The notes: a model not told the origin generated them from the letters alone. A stretch of 64,000 bases of DNA from Marinilongibacter aquaticus (GCF_020149935.1 NZ_CP083757.1:248001-312000), one strand, 5' to 3'; numbered from the stretch's first letter, positions 34,802 through 42,893 are shown. Translations and numbers: made by a program.

Positions 34802-35994
34802 GCCTCGATTGCAGCCAAAATAACCTTGCATGCAAAATCAATTTGCTGGTCTGTAATAATCAGGGGCGGGGCAATCCGCATGGCATTGTCGCAATACAAA
34901 AACCAATCGGTGATCACGCCGTTTTCAATCGTGCGGTCAATTACTTTTTTCAGGAAATCAAAATTTTCGAATTCAGCGGCCAACATCAAACCGCTGCCCC
35001 GCACAGCTTTGATTTTCGCATGCACCAATTTGTCTTTGAACCTTTGACCTTTTCTTTCGACCTCATCGGGCGAAATCTCTTTTCGCCAGGCTTTTAAAGT
35101 GGCCAAAGAAGCCGCACAACTTACAGGATGCCCACCAAAAGTAGTGATGTGCCCCAAAATGGGTTTGTCTTTGAAAACGGACATTATTTCTTGGGGAGCC
35201 ATAAATGCCCCGATGGGCATGCCTCCGCCCATGCCTTTGGCCGCCAATAGGATATCGGGCACAACGTTGTACCTTTCGAAAGCCCAAAATGGCCCCGTTC
35301 TTCCAAAACAGCTTTGTACTTCATCAAAAATCAACAAGGTTCCGGTTTCGTTGCAGCGTGCTCGCAGGGCTTCGAGGTATTTCTGGGAGGTAGGGCGAAC
35401 GCCACTTTCGCCACCTACAGGCTCGAAGACTACGGCGGCTGTGGCTTTTGTGATGATTTCGAGATCGGGAAAATACTCTCTTTCAATTTTACGTATTCCC
35501 GGAAGTAAGGGCCTGAAATTTCGTTTGAACGCTTCGTCGCCTAAAGACAAGGCCCCGTGTGTACTGCCGTGATAGGCTTTGTAGCAGGAAACAATTTCTT
35601 GCCGACCGGTAAAACGTTTCGCCAATTTCATGGCTCCTTCTACGGCTTCTGTACCCGAATTGACGAAATATACATTGTTTATTTTTAAACCTTTGGTCGT
35701 GGAATACGCAGACAAGGTTTCGACAAGGCTTTGTGCCAATTGAATTTGTGGAGATTGCAGGTATTCTCCGTACACCATTTGATGCAAATACTGTCCGGCT
35801 TGGTGCTGAATTGCTTCAACAACATCTGGATGGCAATGGCCCATATTGCTGACGGCTATGCCCGAAATCAAGTCCACGAATTTCCGCTCGTTTTTGTCGA
35901 TTAGATAAACACCTTCAGCTTTTACAAATTCAAGAGCAAGCGGGAAATCGCTGGTCTGGGCAACATTGTTGAGAAATACCTGTCTGAGATCCAT
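34798..35994 (-). CDS. class III PLP-dependent aminotransferase
   Basis: 398 residues from the ATG at 35994 (MDLRQVFLNNVAQTSDFPL). Fold type I, class III: GISGIAVSNMGHCHPDVVEA-type opening, VNSGTEAVEGAMKLAKRFTG, YKAYHGSTHGALSLG, FDEVQSCFGRTGPFWAFE with the PLP Asp, and the Schiff-base Lys in LLAAKGMGGGMPIGAFM. The family includes ornithine, acetylornithine, GABA and diamine omega-aminotransferases; MVYGEYLQSPQIQLA and the C-terminus do not settle the substrate. The start follows the stop of the upstream ATP-grasp-like gene by two bases, making it the last gene of the amidoligase cluster. It may supply or process an amine building block. Confidence 0.88.
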   Translation of the reverse strand: MDLRQVFLNNVAQTSDFPLALEFVKAEGVYLIDKNERKFVDLISGIAVSNMGHCHPDVVEAIQHQAGQYLHQMVYGEYLQSPQIQLAQSLVETLSAYSTTKGLKINNVYFVNSGTEAVEGAMKLAKRFTGRQEIVSCYKAYHGSTHGALSLGDEAFKRNFRPLLPGIRKIEREYFPDLEIITKATAAVVFEPVGGESGVRPTSQKYLEALRARCNETGTLLIFDEVQSCFGRTGPFWAFERYNVVPDILLAAKGMGGGMPIGAFMAPQEIMSVFKDKPILGHITTFGGHPVSCAASLATLKAWRKEISPDEVERKGQRFKDKLVHAKIKAVRGSGLMLAAEFENFDFLKKVIDRTIENGVITDWFLYCDNAMRIAPPLIITDQQIDFACKVILAAIEA

Positions 35995-35996
35995 AA

Positions 35997-37193
35997 TCAA
36001 TCAGTTTCGTAAAATACGGCGGTTCCGCCAACCCATTTCTCGTCTTGGTTTTGTCCTACCCCGATCATTTCTCCGCGGCTCAATCGGGCCAAACTGGTGA
36101 CCAGTTTGGGTCTTGAAGATTTGGGTGGCCAAATGTATAATAAACGAATTTCCGATTTTACAAAATCGCCCGTATTGGTTTCGATGGCAGGTTTGTACTG
36201 TACTTTTTTTTGTAAAATGTAATTTTCCTTGTCCGCGATGCTCTCGATTTTTTCTGCAGAAGGATACAGATCGACACCAGTTCCCGCAAACGAAAAGAGT
36301 GGTTTCAGTACATAGTCATCGAGGTTTTCGAATTTATCTGGAAGAGCGTTCAAGTAGTAAGCCTGCGGAATGTATTTGCCTTTCAATTGGGGCAACATGA
36401 ATTTACTCACCCGATAAAACCAGGATGGGTTACCGATCCATTCTACGTTGGCTTGTTTTAGAATTTCCACTTTTTCGGTCAATTCGGGGTATTTCTGCTC
36501 TAATTCATCAAAAATAATGCGATTGTAGATACGGTCGATTTCGACTTCTTCTCCTTCTTTTTCATAAAAAAGAGTTTTGTCTTTGGCCTTTATCTGGCTG
36601 AGGCAAACCGTTTCAATACCCCAAAAGGCTTCGGTCAATTTAAAGTCGATGCGTGTTTTTTGTTTTTCGGGATAAACCTCGAGTAAAACAGTTTTTTGAG
36701 CCGCATCGCCCTTGAGAAATTTCTCGAGTTCGGATTGATACGAAAAGCTGTTCAGCCTGTTGAAATAAGGTGACAACTTTGCTGGAAATTTCCCGAAACG
36801 TTTGAATTTTCCGGACAAATAATGCTGAAAACCAAAAAGCGAGGGGAAACCTTGCAATTCGATCAATTGGGGTTCCAATTCCTTTTCATCATTTTCCGTT
36901 ACCGCAAAATCCAGTGCCAAAAAATGTGGGTATTCCGATTCGTTTTGGAATTTATATTGCTCAGGAATGGCCCTTTCTGTAAGCGATTTGAAATTGGGTT
37001 TCTGAATGAAATCTATAATTGAATTGGCCGCCATGAGCAATTTCATCTTAAAATCACGGTCTACAAAAACCGGACTTTCGGCTATCCTGAAATCAATAGT
37101 TTGTGGAAACTCACTTTCGATATTTTGCAGCATGGCTGTGTATTGCTGCTCGTCAAAGGCTTTGTTGTACTCTTCTCTTGTTTGTTTGATCAT
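35997..37193 (-). CDS. ATP-grasp-like protein of the amidoligase cluster
   Basis: A 398-residue soluble protein. The C-terminal 140 residues look like an ATP-grasp nucleotide site in the style of glutathionylspermidine-synthase or circularly permuted ATP-grasp proteins: YVLKPLFSFAGTGVDLYPS (Lys and Gly-rich loop), NYILQKKVQYKPAIE, FVKSEIRLLYIW and WVGGTAVFYE. The N-terminal part contains LALDFAVTENDEKELEPQLIE and LQGFPSLFGFQ, with no clear family match. The start overlaps the amidotransferase stop by four bases. By position and fold it is a third potential amide ligase in the cluster. The ATP-grasp assignment is my reading of motifs and is not certain. Confidence 0.6.
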   Translation of the reverse strand: MIKQTREEYNKAFDEQQYTAMLQNIESEFPQTIDFRIAESPVFVDRDFKMKLLMAANSIIDFIQKPNFKSLTERAIPEQYKFQNESEYPHFLALDFAVTENDEKELEPQLIELQGFPSLFGFQHYLSGKFKRFGKFPAKLSPYFNRLNSFSYQSELEKFLKGDAAQKTVLLEVYPEKQKTRIDFKLTEAFWGIETVCLSQIKAKDKTLFYEKEGEEVEIDRIYNRIIFDELEQKYPELTEKVEILKQANVEWIGNPSWFYRVSKFMLPQLKGKYIPQAYYLNALPDKFENLDDYVLKPLFSFAGTGVDLYPSAEKIESIADKENYILQKKVQYKPAIETNTGDFVKSEIRLLYIWPPKSSRPKLVTSLARLSRGEMIGVGQNQDEKWVGGTAVFYETD

Positions 37194-38020
37194 GCAGTTT
37201 CTAAATTTAAGACTTGGGCGGTAGCTGTGGCCAAAAATTTGGGGATAATCACCGATTCGGTGAGCTTGATTTTATCCTCGTCTTCCAATTGGTTCAGCAT
37301 GTCATCCAATTTTTCTTCGCCGTGTTCGGCAATCACCGCCATTCTTTTGTCTTCTTGCAGGAAATACCTTCTCATGCCCTCGGCATCGGCTTCGGGATGA
37401 AATTGAAAACCTACTATTTCATTGTTGATACGTATACCCATTACCGCTCTTTCAAAAGATACATGAGGACGTATTTTTTCCAATGCTAAAATTTGGGCAC
37501 CAATTTTCTTGAATTGTTCTTCATCCGGTTGGATAACCTGATAATCCCGTGAATCCACTGCGTAGAATGGGTCGGCCAGATTTTCGAAAAGCACTTCGTT
37601 TTTGCCTGCTTCGGTCATGTGCACGGGCATTACACCAAAAGAGGTGGAATGTCTTTGGCAAACCAGGCCAAGTTTGAAAAACTGCACCATGATTTGGAAA
37701 GAATGGCAGATCATTAAGGCATGTTTTTTAATCTCGTGCCCTTCGTTGTAGGCCAGTAGTTCTTTCAAAAAATGAGCATAATTGAGTTCCCAATCTTCTC
37801 CGCGTACAATCGGATTGCCCGGGCCGCCGGTGGAAATGAAAAGGTCGTACTCTTCGATTTTGGGAAAGTTTGGCACATCGCGAACATCTATGACGTCGTA
37901 ATGGCCTTCCAATTGATGATTTTCAAAGAACTGATCGACAAGCATTTTTATACAACGCATGCCCTCGTTGGGATACCCGTTGTAAAAGTCGATAATGGCT
38001 AGTTTTATCAGTCGGTTCAT
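37190..38020 (-). CDS. class I glutamine amidotransferase-type protein
   Basis: A 276-residue protein. GATase1 features are LAIIDFYNGYPNEG, LFISTGGPGNP, the nucleophile elbow ALMICHSFQIM (Cys105), and VGFQFHPEADAEGM with His208 and Glu210, so a Cys-His-Glu triad is present. The elbow is CHSFQ rather than the usual GxCxGxQ, and a 65-residue helical C-terminal extension follows. Family members generate ammonia from glutamine or hydrolyse gamma-glutamyl bonds (as in puuD-type hydrolases). In this cluster it could supply NH3 for an amide or trim a gamma-glutamyl intermediate. Overlaps the next gene by four bases; 15 bases after the GCS2 gene. Confidence 0.82.
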   Translation of the reverse strand: MNRLIKLAIIDFYNGYPNEGMRCIKMLVDQFFENHQLEGHYDVIDVRDVPNFPKIEEYDLFISTGGPGNPIVRGEDWELNYAHFLKELLAYNEGHEIKKHALMICHSFQIMVQFFKLGLVCQRHSTSFGVMPVHMTEAGKNEVLFENLADPFYAVDSRDYQVIQPDEEQFKKIGAQILALEKIRPHVSFERAVMGIRINNEIVGFQFHPEADAEGMRRYFLQEDKRMAVIAEHGEEKLDDMLNQLEDEDKIKLTESVIIPKFLATATAQVLNLETA

Positions 38021-38035
38021 GTTTAGTTTGTGATG

Positions 38036-39133
38036 TTATAATCCGAATTTCGTTTCTTCAATTATATAATCTACTACGGCTTTCAGATCATTGGTTTCTT
38101 CATATATGGCCAATTGCCTATCGGCACCTGTACCTCGATTCAAAATTTTGTGCACGTATTCCACTTCCTTGCGAGAGCCCAAATCATCCAATACGTCGTC
38201 GATGAATTCCAACAGTTCATGAATGAGCTCGACAAAGGGCATTTCCTTTTCCCGTCCAAAATCGATCAACTCTGCATGGATTCCGTCGCGAGCTGCCCGC
38301 CATTTGTTTTCAGAGATCAGCAAGCGGCGGTAAGTTCTGAAACTCAGGTTTTGCCGATGCAATTTGTTCAATTTTGCCGTAATGGCCTGAATGATTGCCG
38401 CAATACAAATGGTTTCATCTACCCGCATGGGTACATCGCAAATGCGGTATTCAATGGTGGGGTAATTGGGGTGTACCCGTACATCCCACCAAATCTTTTT
38501 CCCACTGTTTATACAACGTGTTTTGACCAATAGTTTCACATAGTCGTCGTAATCTGCCGCCGACGAGAAAAAATCGGGGATTCCGGTTCGTGGAAACTTG
38601 TCGAAAACCTTTGAACGATAAGACTTGAAACCGGTGTTTCGGCCACACCAAAATGGCGAGTTTGTAGAAAGGGCGTGAATGTGCGGCAAGAAATAACGAG
38701 CCTCGTTCATGATTTTGATGGCTTCTTGGCGATCTGCAATGCCGACGTGTACGTGCAGGCCAAAAATCAGGTTTCCGCGAGCCACATCACGCATCTCATT
38801 TACAATTTCGCTGTAATGTTGGTCTTCCGTTATGAGTTGATCCACCCAATCTGAAAAGGGGTGTGTACCCGAAGCGGCTATTTTCAGGTCTTTTTCAGTG
38901 GCCAACGTGATCAATTTGTTCCTTAAAAACTCGACCTCTTCTCTGGCTTCGCTGATATTCTGGCAAATTCCGGTGCCCATTTCCACAACGGCCTGATGCA
39001 TTTCCTGCTTGATGCGTTCTTGTAAAAAAACTTGTCCGTTGTGCACAATCTGCGACATGTGCGATTTCAGCTCACGGGTTTCCGGGTCAATGGTTTGGAA
39101 TTCCTCTTCTATTCCCAATGTGTAGATCGACAT
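38036..39133 (-). CDS. GCS2-family carboxylate-amine ligase (YbdK-like)
   Basis: A 365-residue protein with the glutamine-synthetase-like fold of COG2170. LGIEEEFQTIDPETREL is the family start with Mg-binding Glu residues; GTHPFSDW, NLIFGLHVHVGIADRQ, YFLPHIHALSTNSPFW and TIEYRICDVPMRVDE are conserved blocks. E. coli YbdK has weak gamma-glutamylcysteine ligase activity, and the family forms peptide-like amide bonds using ATP. It lies 10 bases after the ATP-grasp gene and 15 bases before the amidotransferase. Acceptor and donor here are unknown. The catalytic blocks look intact. Confidence 0.9.
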   Translation of the reverse strand: MSIYTLGIEEEFQTIDPETRELKSHMSQIVHNGQVFLQERIKQEMHQAVVEMGTGICQNISEAREEVEFLRNKLITLATEKDLKIAASGTHPFSDWVDQLITEDQHYSEIVNEMRDVARGNLIFGLHVHVGIADRQEAIKIMNEARYFLPHIHALSTNSPFWCGRNTGFKSYRSKVFDKFPRTGIPDFFSSAADYDDYVKLLVKTRCINSGKKIWWDVRVHPNYPTIEYRICDVPMRVDETICIAAIIQAITAKLNKLHRQNLSFRTYRRLLISENKWRAARDGIHAELIDFGREKEMPFVELIHELLEFIDDVLDDLGSRKEVEYVHKILNRGTGADRQLAIYEETNDLKAVVDYIIEETKFGL

Positions 39134-39143
39134 AATATTTTGG

Positions 39144-40127
39144 CTAGATTCCGGCTAATTTATTGATGTCACCACGGTTGATCGAATTTTGCAAAAACGT
39201 ACCCCAAGTGCAATTGTCTTGGTCGGCCTTGTGCTTCTCGGCCCTTTCTATTGCCATTTTGGCTGCAGTGTCTACCACCCAATGAAAGTTGTCGTCGCCC
39301 ACGGAATAGACGTCAGCATCGGGTGCCGGGTTGCAAAAGTCTATGGCGTAGGGGATACCGTCTTTTACTGCAAATTCAACCGTATTGAAATCATAGCCCA
39401 AAGCTTTGTTCAGAAGAATGGTGTAGGCTTCAATTTCTTTCATCAGCTTGTCGTATGTAGGGCCGGTGCTTTTGGCTTGGGTGGCATACCGCAGGTGCAT
39501 TGGGTTTCGGGGTTCATAGGGCATAATACGCACATGCTTTCCATCCAAACAATAGCAACGGTAATAATCCGTAAAATGAATTTCTTCTTGCAGCATCATG
39601 ACCAACTGGCCCGTTTCTTGGTGTTTGGCCCAGAGATCGTCCGGGTTATTCACCTGATACACACTTTTCCAGCCGCCACCTGAGAAGGGTTTCATATAGG
39701 CAGGAAAGCCAATTCGCATGAACATGTCTTCCCATTCCATAGGGAATTTCAGGTTCCTGAAACTCGTTTCACTTGTATCGGCTGGCCTTTCTTTGGATGG
39801 CAAGAGTACGGTTTTTGGAACGGGCACACCCAGTTTTACGGCCAGGCAATTGTTGAAAAACTTTTCATCGGCACTCCACCAAAAAGGATTGTTTATCACT
39901 GCGGTACCGCAAAGGGCGGCATTTTTCAAATACGCTCGATAAAAGGGTACATCCTGCGAAATACGATCGATAATTACGTCATAGTCGGTGGGAATTGCTT
40001 GCTCTACTTTGCCAATCTGCACGGCTTCGGCCACTATTTTCTTTTTGCCGCTCAGTTCGTTTACACGTTCAATGAAAGCGAAAGGGAAAGTGTTTTCCAT
40101 GCCGAAGAGAATTCCAATTTTTTTCAT
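39144..40127 (-). CDS. RimK-like ATP-grasp ligase
   Basis: A 327-residue protein. An N-terminal preATP-grasp domain (KKIGILFGMENTFPFAFIERVN) is followed by the ATP-grasp fold: FPAYMKPFSGGGWKSVYQV with nucleotide Lys and glycine loop, QLVMMLQEEIHFTDYYRCYC, VRIMPYEPR, and metal ligands in FNTVEFAVKDGIPYAIDFCNPAPDAD. It joins a carboxylate to an amine through an acyl phosphate. ATP-grasp and GCS2 ligases encoded side by side imply successive amide couplings on one molecule. 119 bases separate it from the esterase gene upstream, probably still within the same operon. Confidence 0.87.
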   Translation of the reverse strand: MKKIGILFGMENTFPFAFIERVNELSGKKKIVAEAVQIGKVEQAIPTDYDVIIDRISQDVPFYRAYLKNAALCGTAVINNPFWWSADEKFFNNCLAVKLGVPVPKTVLLPSKERPADTSETSFRNLKFPMEWEDMFMRIGFPAYMKPFSGGGWKSVYQVNNPDDLWAKHQETGQLVMMLQEEIHFTDYYRCYCLDGKHVRIMPYEPRNPMHLRYATQAKSTGPTYDKLMKEIEAYTILLNKALGYDFNTVEFAVKDGIPYAIDFCNPAPDADVYSVGDDNFHWVVDTAAKMAIERAEKHKADQDNCTWGTFLQNSINRGDINKLAGI

Positions 40128-40246
40128 ATGCCTTGGTCTTTAAAGGATTTACGACCATTCGTGTTGATGGTTTCAAAATTGGAATCAATTTTAAACAAAT
40201 TCTGGCTATTTCAAACCGGAAAGCTGAAAATAAGCGAAGAAGTGGA

Positions 40247-40954
40247 TCAAAGTACAGAGGAAAGGTATTCGGGGAAGGCCATGTTCCACAAAGGCCAGTC
40301 GTGGGCAATCCATTTTTTTTCATCGTATTGGTGCTGGATTTGTAGCTTGCCCAAGAGTGCGGATAGGGTGAGGGTGTCGTTACGGCAAATGTCCCAATCT
40401 GATGTGCCCAAGATAATCCGCATGTGATTGTAAGTCCAATTCTCGTGATTGGGCAGAAAATCGAGCGGACTGTTGCGGTACACATTGTAATCGTAATAGT
40501 CGCCCAAAAAATTCTTGATATTGTACGAACCGCTCATGGCGATAAGGTAATTGATCAAGTCGGGATAGTTGAAAGCAAAATTTGCGGCATGATATGCTCC
40601 GAAACTGCAGCCCCCGATACCGATGCGATGCACATTGCACTGGCTTTGGATCATCGGCAAGAACTCTTCATGAATGAACTGCACGTAATGCTGGTAATTG
40701 GATATTTTGATTTCGGAAGGCAAATGCCGACCGTAAAAGCTGTCCATATCGATGCTGTCGAGGGCGTAGATTTTCAGCTGGCCTGCATTTACGCGTTCGG
40801 CCACCGTATCGATCAGCCCGAAATCTTTCATTTGCCAGGCCCGACCCATGGATGTGGGAAAGAGCAAAAGTGGTTTTCCCCAATGGCCATAAATGGCGAA
40901 ATGAACCGAGCGGTTCATAATATGCGAGTAAAATGAATGGTGGCTTTCTTGCAT
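40247..40954 (-). CDS. esterase D/antigen 85-like alpha/beta hydrolase
   Basis: A 235-residue protein without signal peptide. Ser nucleophile in HRIGIGGCSFGAYHAANFA (GxSxG as GCSFG), an oxyanion-type opening (GKPLLLFPTSMGRAWQMKDFG), and a C-terminal His in WIAHDWPLWN. The family (PF00756-like) cleaves esters or small thioesters and sometimes transfers acyl groups. First gene in the direction of the amidoligase cluster. A second, different esterase lies divergently at 41156-42007. It could release or activate the cluster product, but this is inference. Confidence 0.82.
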   Translation of the reverse strand: MQESHHSFYSHIMNRSVHFAIYGHWGKPLLLFPTSMGRAWQMKDFGLIDTVAERVNAGQLKIYALDSIDMDSFYGRHLPSEIKISNYQHYVQFIHEEFLPMIQSQCNVHRIGIGGCSFGAYHAANFAFNYPDLINYLIAMSGSYNIKNFLGDYYDYNVYRNSPLDFLPNHENWTYNHMRIILGTSDWDICRNDTLTLSALLGKLQIQHQYDEKKWIAHDWPLWNMAFPEYLSSVL

Positions 40955-41155
40955 TTTGGTTTGGTTGTACTGTAAAGGTCAGTGGAATAAGAACAAAGTT
41001 TCAATTGCCTATGTAAATTAAGCCTAGAAAGGAATATTTCCAAGGTTGATAATTGGAAAAATAGACATTCGTATTGTTTAAACTCCTTCTACATAAAACG
41101 TCCGGCTTCAAAGAAATGTACGCCGGTGTCCAAAAGAATGTATCGGCAATGAGTT

Positions 41156-42007
41156 TTGGGGATTTTATTACATTTGGGGCCACGAAAAAACGACAGATTG
41201 CAAGCATTGGCGTTCAAACCGATCATTCATAGACGAGAGTATGTCTATTCCGCGAAATTGAAACGGAAGGTGACAGTCGAATTGGTGTACCCTTACAAAG
41301 CTTTTAAAAAGCGTAAAAGGCAAGCGGTGTTGTTGATGAACGATGGACAGGATTTCGAGGGCTTGAACATGCAAAAAATCTTGCAGGATTTCTGGGCTAC
41401 TGGCGGAAAACCCTTTCTGTTTGTGGGGGTGCATTGCGGTGCAGAGAGGTTGGAAGAGTACGGCACGCGGGGCCTTTTGGATTACGCCCAAAGAGGAAAG
41501 AAAGCCGAAGCTTATCAAGCTTTTGTCTTGCATGAACTGTGGCCATTTCTTGCCGAGCATTTTACCCTTAAAAAGAGAAATCATGTATGCGGCGGTTTTT
41601 CTTTGGGCGGTTTGTCAGCTTTTGATATGGCTTTGCACAACGCCACTTTCTTTACTAAAGTGGGCGTGTTTTCGGGCTCGTTTTGGTGGCGAAGCAAGGC
41701 TTTAGGGCCTACTTATTCTGATTCGCGAGACCGTATTGCTCATTCGAAAGCCAGTCAGATGCCCTTGGGTAAAAAGATGAGTTTTTGGTTTCAGTGTGGC
41801 ACAAAAGACGAAACCTCGGATCGAAACGGGAACGGCGTGATTGATTCTATTGACGATACCTTGGATTTAATTGCCATTTTGAAGGGGAAAGGTGTGAAAA
41901 ATGTGCATTACGAAGAAGTGCAGGGCGGAAAGCACAATTTAGAAACTTGGAGAAAAGAAATGCCCAAGTTTCTCACTTGGGCATTCGGAATGGCGGATGC
42001 TGATTAA
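41156..42007 (+). CDS. esterase-family alpha/beta hydrolase with non-ATG start
   Basis: About 283 residues, cytoplasmic. The sequence VLLMNDGQDFEGLNMQKILQ, VGVHCGAERLEEYGTRGLLDY, the nucleophile elbow CGGFSLGGLSAFDMALHNA, GTKDETSDRNGNGVIDS and GGKHNLETWRKEM (His) describe the PF00756-type esterase family. The in-frame stop at 41150-41152 is followed only by TTG codons (41156, 41177 and later) before conserved sequence, so initiation must be at a non-ATG codon; 41156 is the earliest. Divergent from the amidoligase cluster and convergent with 42010. Its last 50 bases contain a perfect hairpin that probably terminates the opposing gene. Confidence 0.8.
   Translation: MGILLHLGPRKNDRLQALAFKPIIHRREYVYSAKLKRKVTVELVYPYKAFKKRKRQAVLLMNDGQDFEGLNMQKILQDFWATGGKPFLFVGVHCGAERLEEYGTRGLLDYAQRGKKAEAYQAFVLHELWPFLAEHFTLKKRNHVCGGFSLGGLSAFDMALHNATFFTKVGVFSGSFWWRSKALGPTYSDSRDRIAHSKASQMPLGKKMSFWFQCGTKDETSDRNGNGVIDSIDDTLDLIAILKGKGVKNVHYEEVQGGKHNLETWRKEMPKFLTWAFGMADAD
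41949..41985 (-). terminator. terminator of the thioredoxin-like gene, inside the 3' coding end of the esterase gene
   Basis: Perfect 11-bp arms AATGCCCAAGT (41959-41969) and ACTTGGGCATT (41975-41985) with a 5-base loop. On the minus strand it is followed by T-rich TCTTTTCTCC. It lies 25 bases past the stop of the minus-strand gene at 42010 and entirely within the convergent esterase CDS. Confidence 0.65.
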
Positions 42008-42009
42008 GG

Positions 42010-42435
42010 CTATTTGCCAATTTTTGCATTTGCTTTTTTAGCGATATCCAACAAGGCTTGAGCATCGCGATAACCCAGCACACTCTTCACAATTTTCTGC
42101 GAATTGGGGTCGATGAAAAACAAAGTAGGGTAACCCGACACGCGGTATTTGCGAGCCAATGTTGGGCCTTCACCCTTTTCCATATCTACTTTGGTGCTGA
42201 TAAAATGGGCATTGAAATAGTCGCCGACTTCTTTCTGCGGAAACACCTTTTTTTGAAGGAGTTTGCAGGGGCCACACCATGTGGTATACGCATCCATAAA
42301 AATAAGCTTGTTCTCAGCTTTGGCTTTGGCCAAAATCTGTGACCAATTGCCGTGTTCGAAATCAATGCCTTGTGCCAAGCTTACTTGAGCAAGACCTAAA
42401 ACGAATAAAAAAACGAAAGAACTTTTTCTCAACAT
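42010..42435 (-). CDS. exported thioredoxin-fold protein
   Basis: A 141-residue protein with a signal peptide (LRKSSFVFLFVLGLAQVSLAQ). The thioredoxin fold has ENKLIFMDAYTTWCGPCKLLQ with the CGPC redox motif and cis-Pro in SGYPTLFFIDPN; the FPQKEVGDYFNAHFISTKVDMEKGEG segment is typical of DUF255/thioredoxin_7-like periplasmic proteins of Bacteroidota. It likely reduces or oxidises disulfides in the periplasm. Two bases from the convergent esterase stop; 59 bases downstream of the acidic protein gene on the same strand. Confidence 0.88.
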   Translation of the reverse strand: MLRKSSFVFLFVLGLAQVSLAQGIDFEHGNWSQILAKAKAENKLIFMDAYTTWCGPCKLLQKKVFPQKEVGDYFNAHFISTKVDMEKGEGPTLARKYRVSGYPTLFFIDPNSQKIVKSVLGYRDAQALLDIAKKANAKIGK

Positions 42436-42494
42436 GATTCAGTTAATTTCATCCAAAACGAAAAATTGAAGAAAATGTTTTCACAAATTCTCAT

Positions 42495-42893
42495 TTAATC
42501 GTCGTCTTCATCATCGTCATCGTCATCACTGCTGCTTCGGCTGTCTTCCTTCTCGTCATCGTCGTCGCTGTCGTCAGACACATTGATGTAATCCAAATCT
42601 GAAAACTTGTCGCTGTATTCGCCTTTGACATCGTCTCTCAAGTTTCCATCGTCATCAAAATCATCGTCGTCTTCTACGATTTCTTCCGCTCTTTCTACGG
42701 TCATTCTCACCAAATAATATTTCTCATCGGTTTCGAACGGCAAGGCCGATACGTACAAGCCGTCTTTGTTGGTGAAACGAATTAAGTGGTCAGCAAATCC
42801 ATAGGGGTAACTCAATTTGATTTGTTGCTGAATTTCTTGGTCCAATTTCTCAAAATCCTTGATTACTCGAGGCTTATTGCTATTCATCTTCAT
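42495..42893 (-). CDS. acidic-tailed conserved Bacteroidota protein
   Basis: A 132-residue soluble protein. The first roughly 75 residues form a small domain: NKPRVIKDFEKLDQEIQQQI, YPYGFADHLIRFTNKDGLYVSALPFETDEKYYLVRM. The remainder is a nearly uninterrupted Asp/Glu/Ser tail (EDDDDFDDDGN, then SSSDDDDDDEDDD). I recall similar short proteins with an acidic tail in Cytophagales, without known function. The tail resembles acidic segments that contact basic proteins or nucleic-acid-binding surfaces. Two ATGs (42893 and 42887) are possible starts. Confidence 0.72.
   Translation of the reverse strand: MKMNSNKPRVIKDFEKLDQEIQQQIKLSYPYGFADHLIRFTNKDGLYVSALPFETDEKYYLVRMTVERAEEIVEDDDDFDDDGNLRDDVKGEYSDKFSDLDYINVSDDSDDDDEKEDSRSSSDDDDDDEDDD
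42499..42530. repeat. trinucleotide repeat coding for the poly-Asp tail
   Basis: Runs of (TCATCG)n/(ATC)n encode the C-terminal Asp run of the minus-strand acidic protein. Alternating GAT/GAC codons make slippage expansion possible. Confidence 0.6.
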
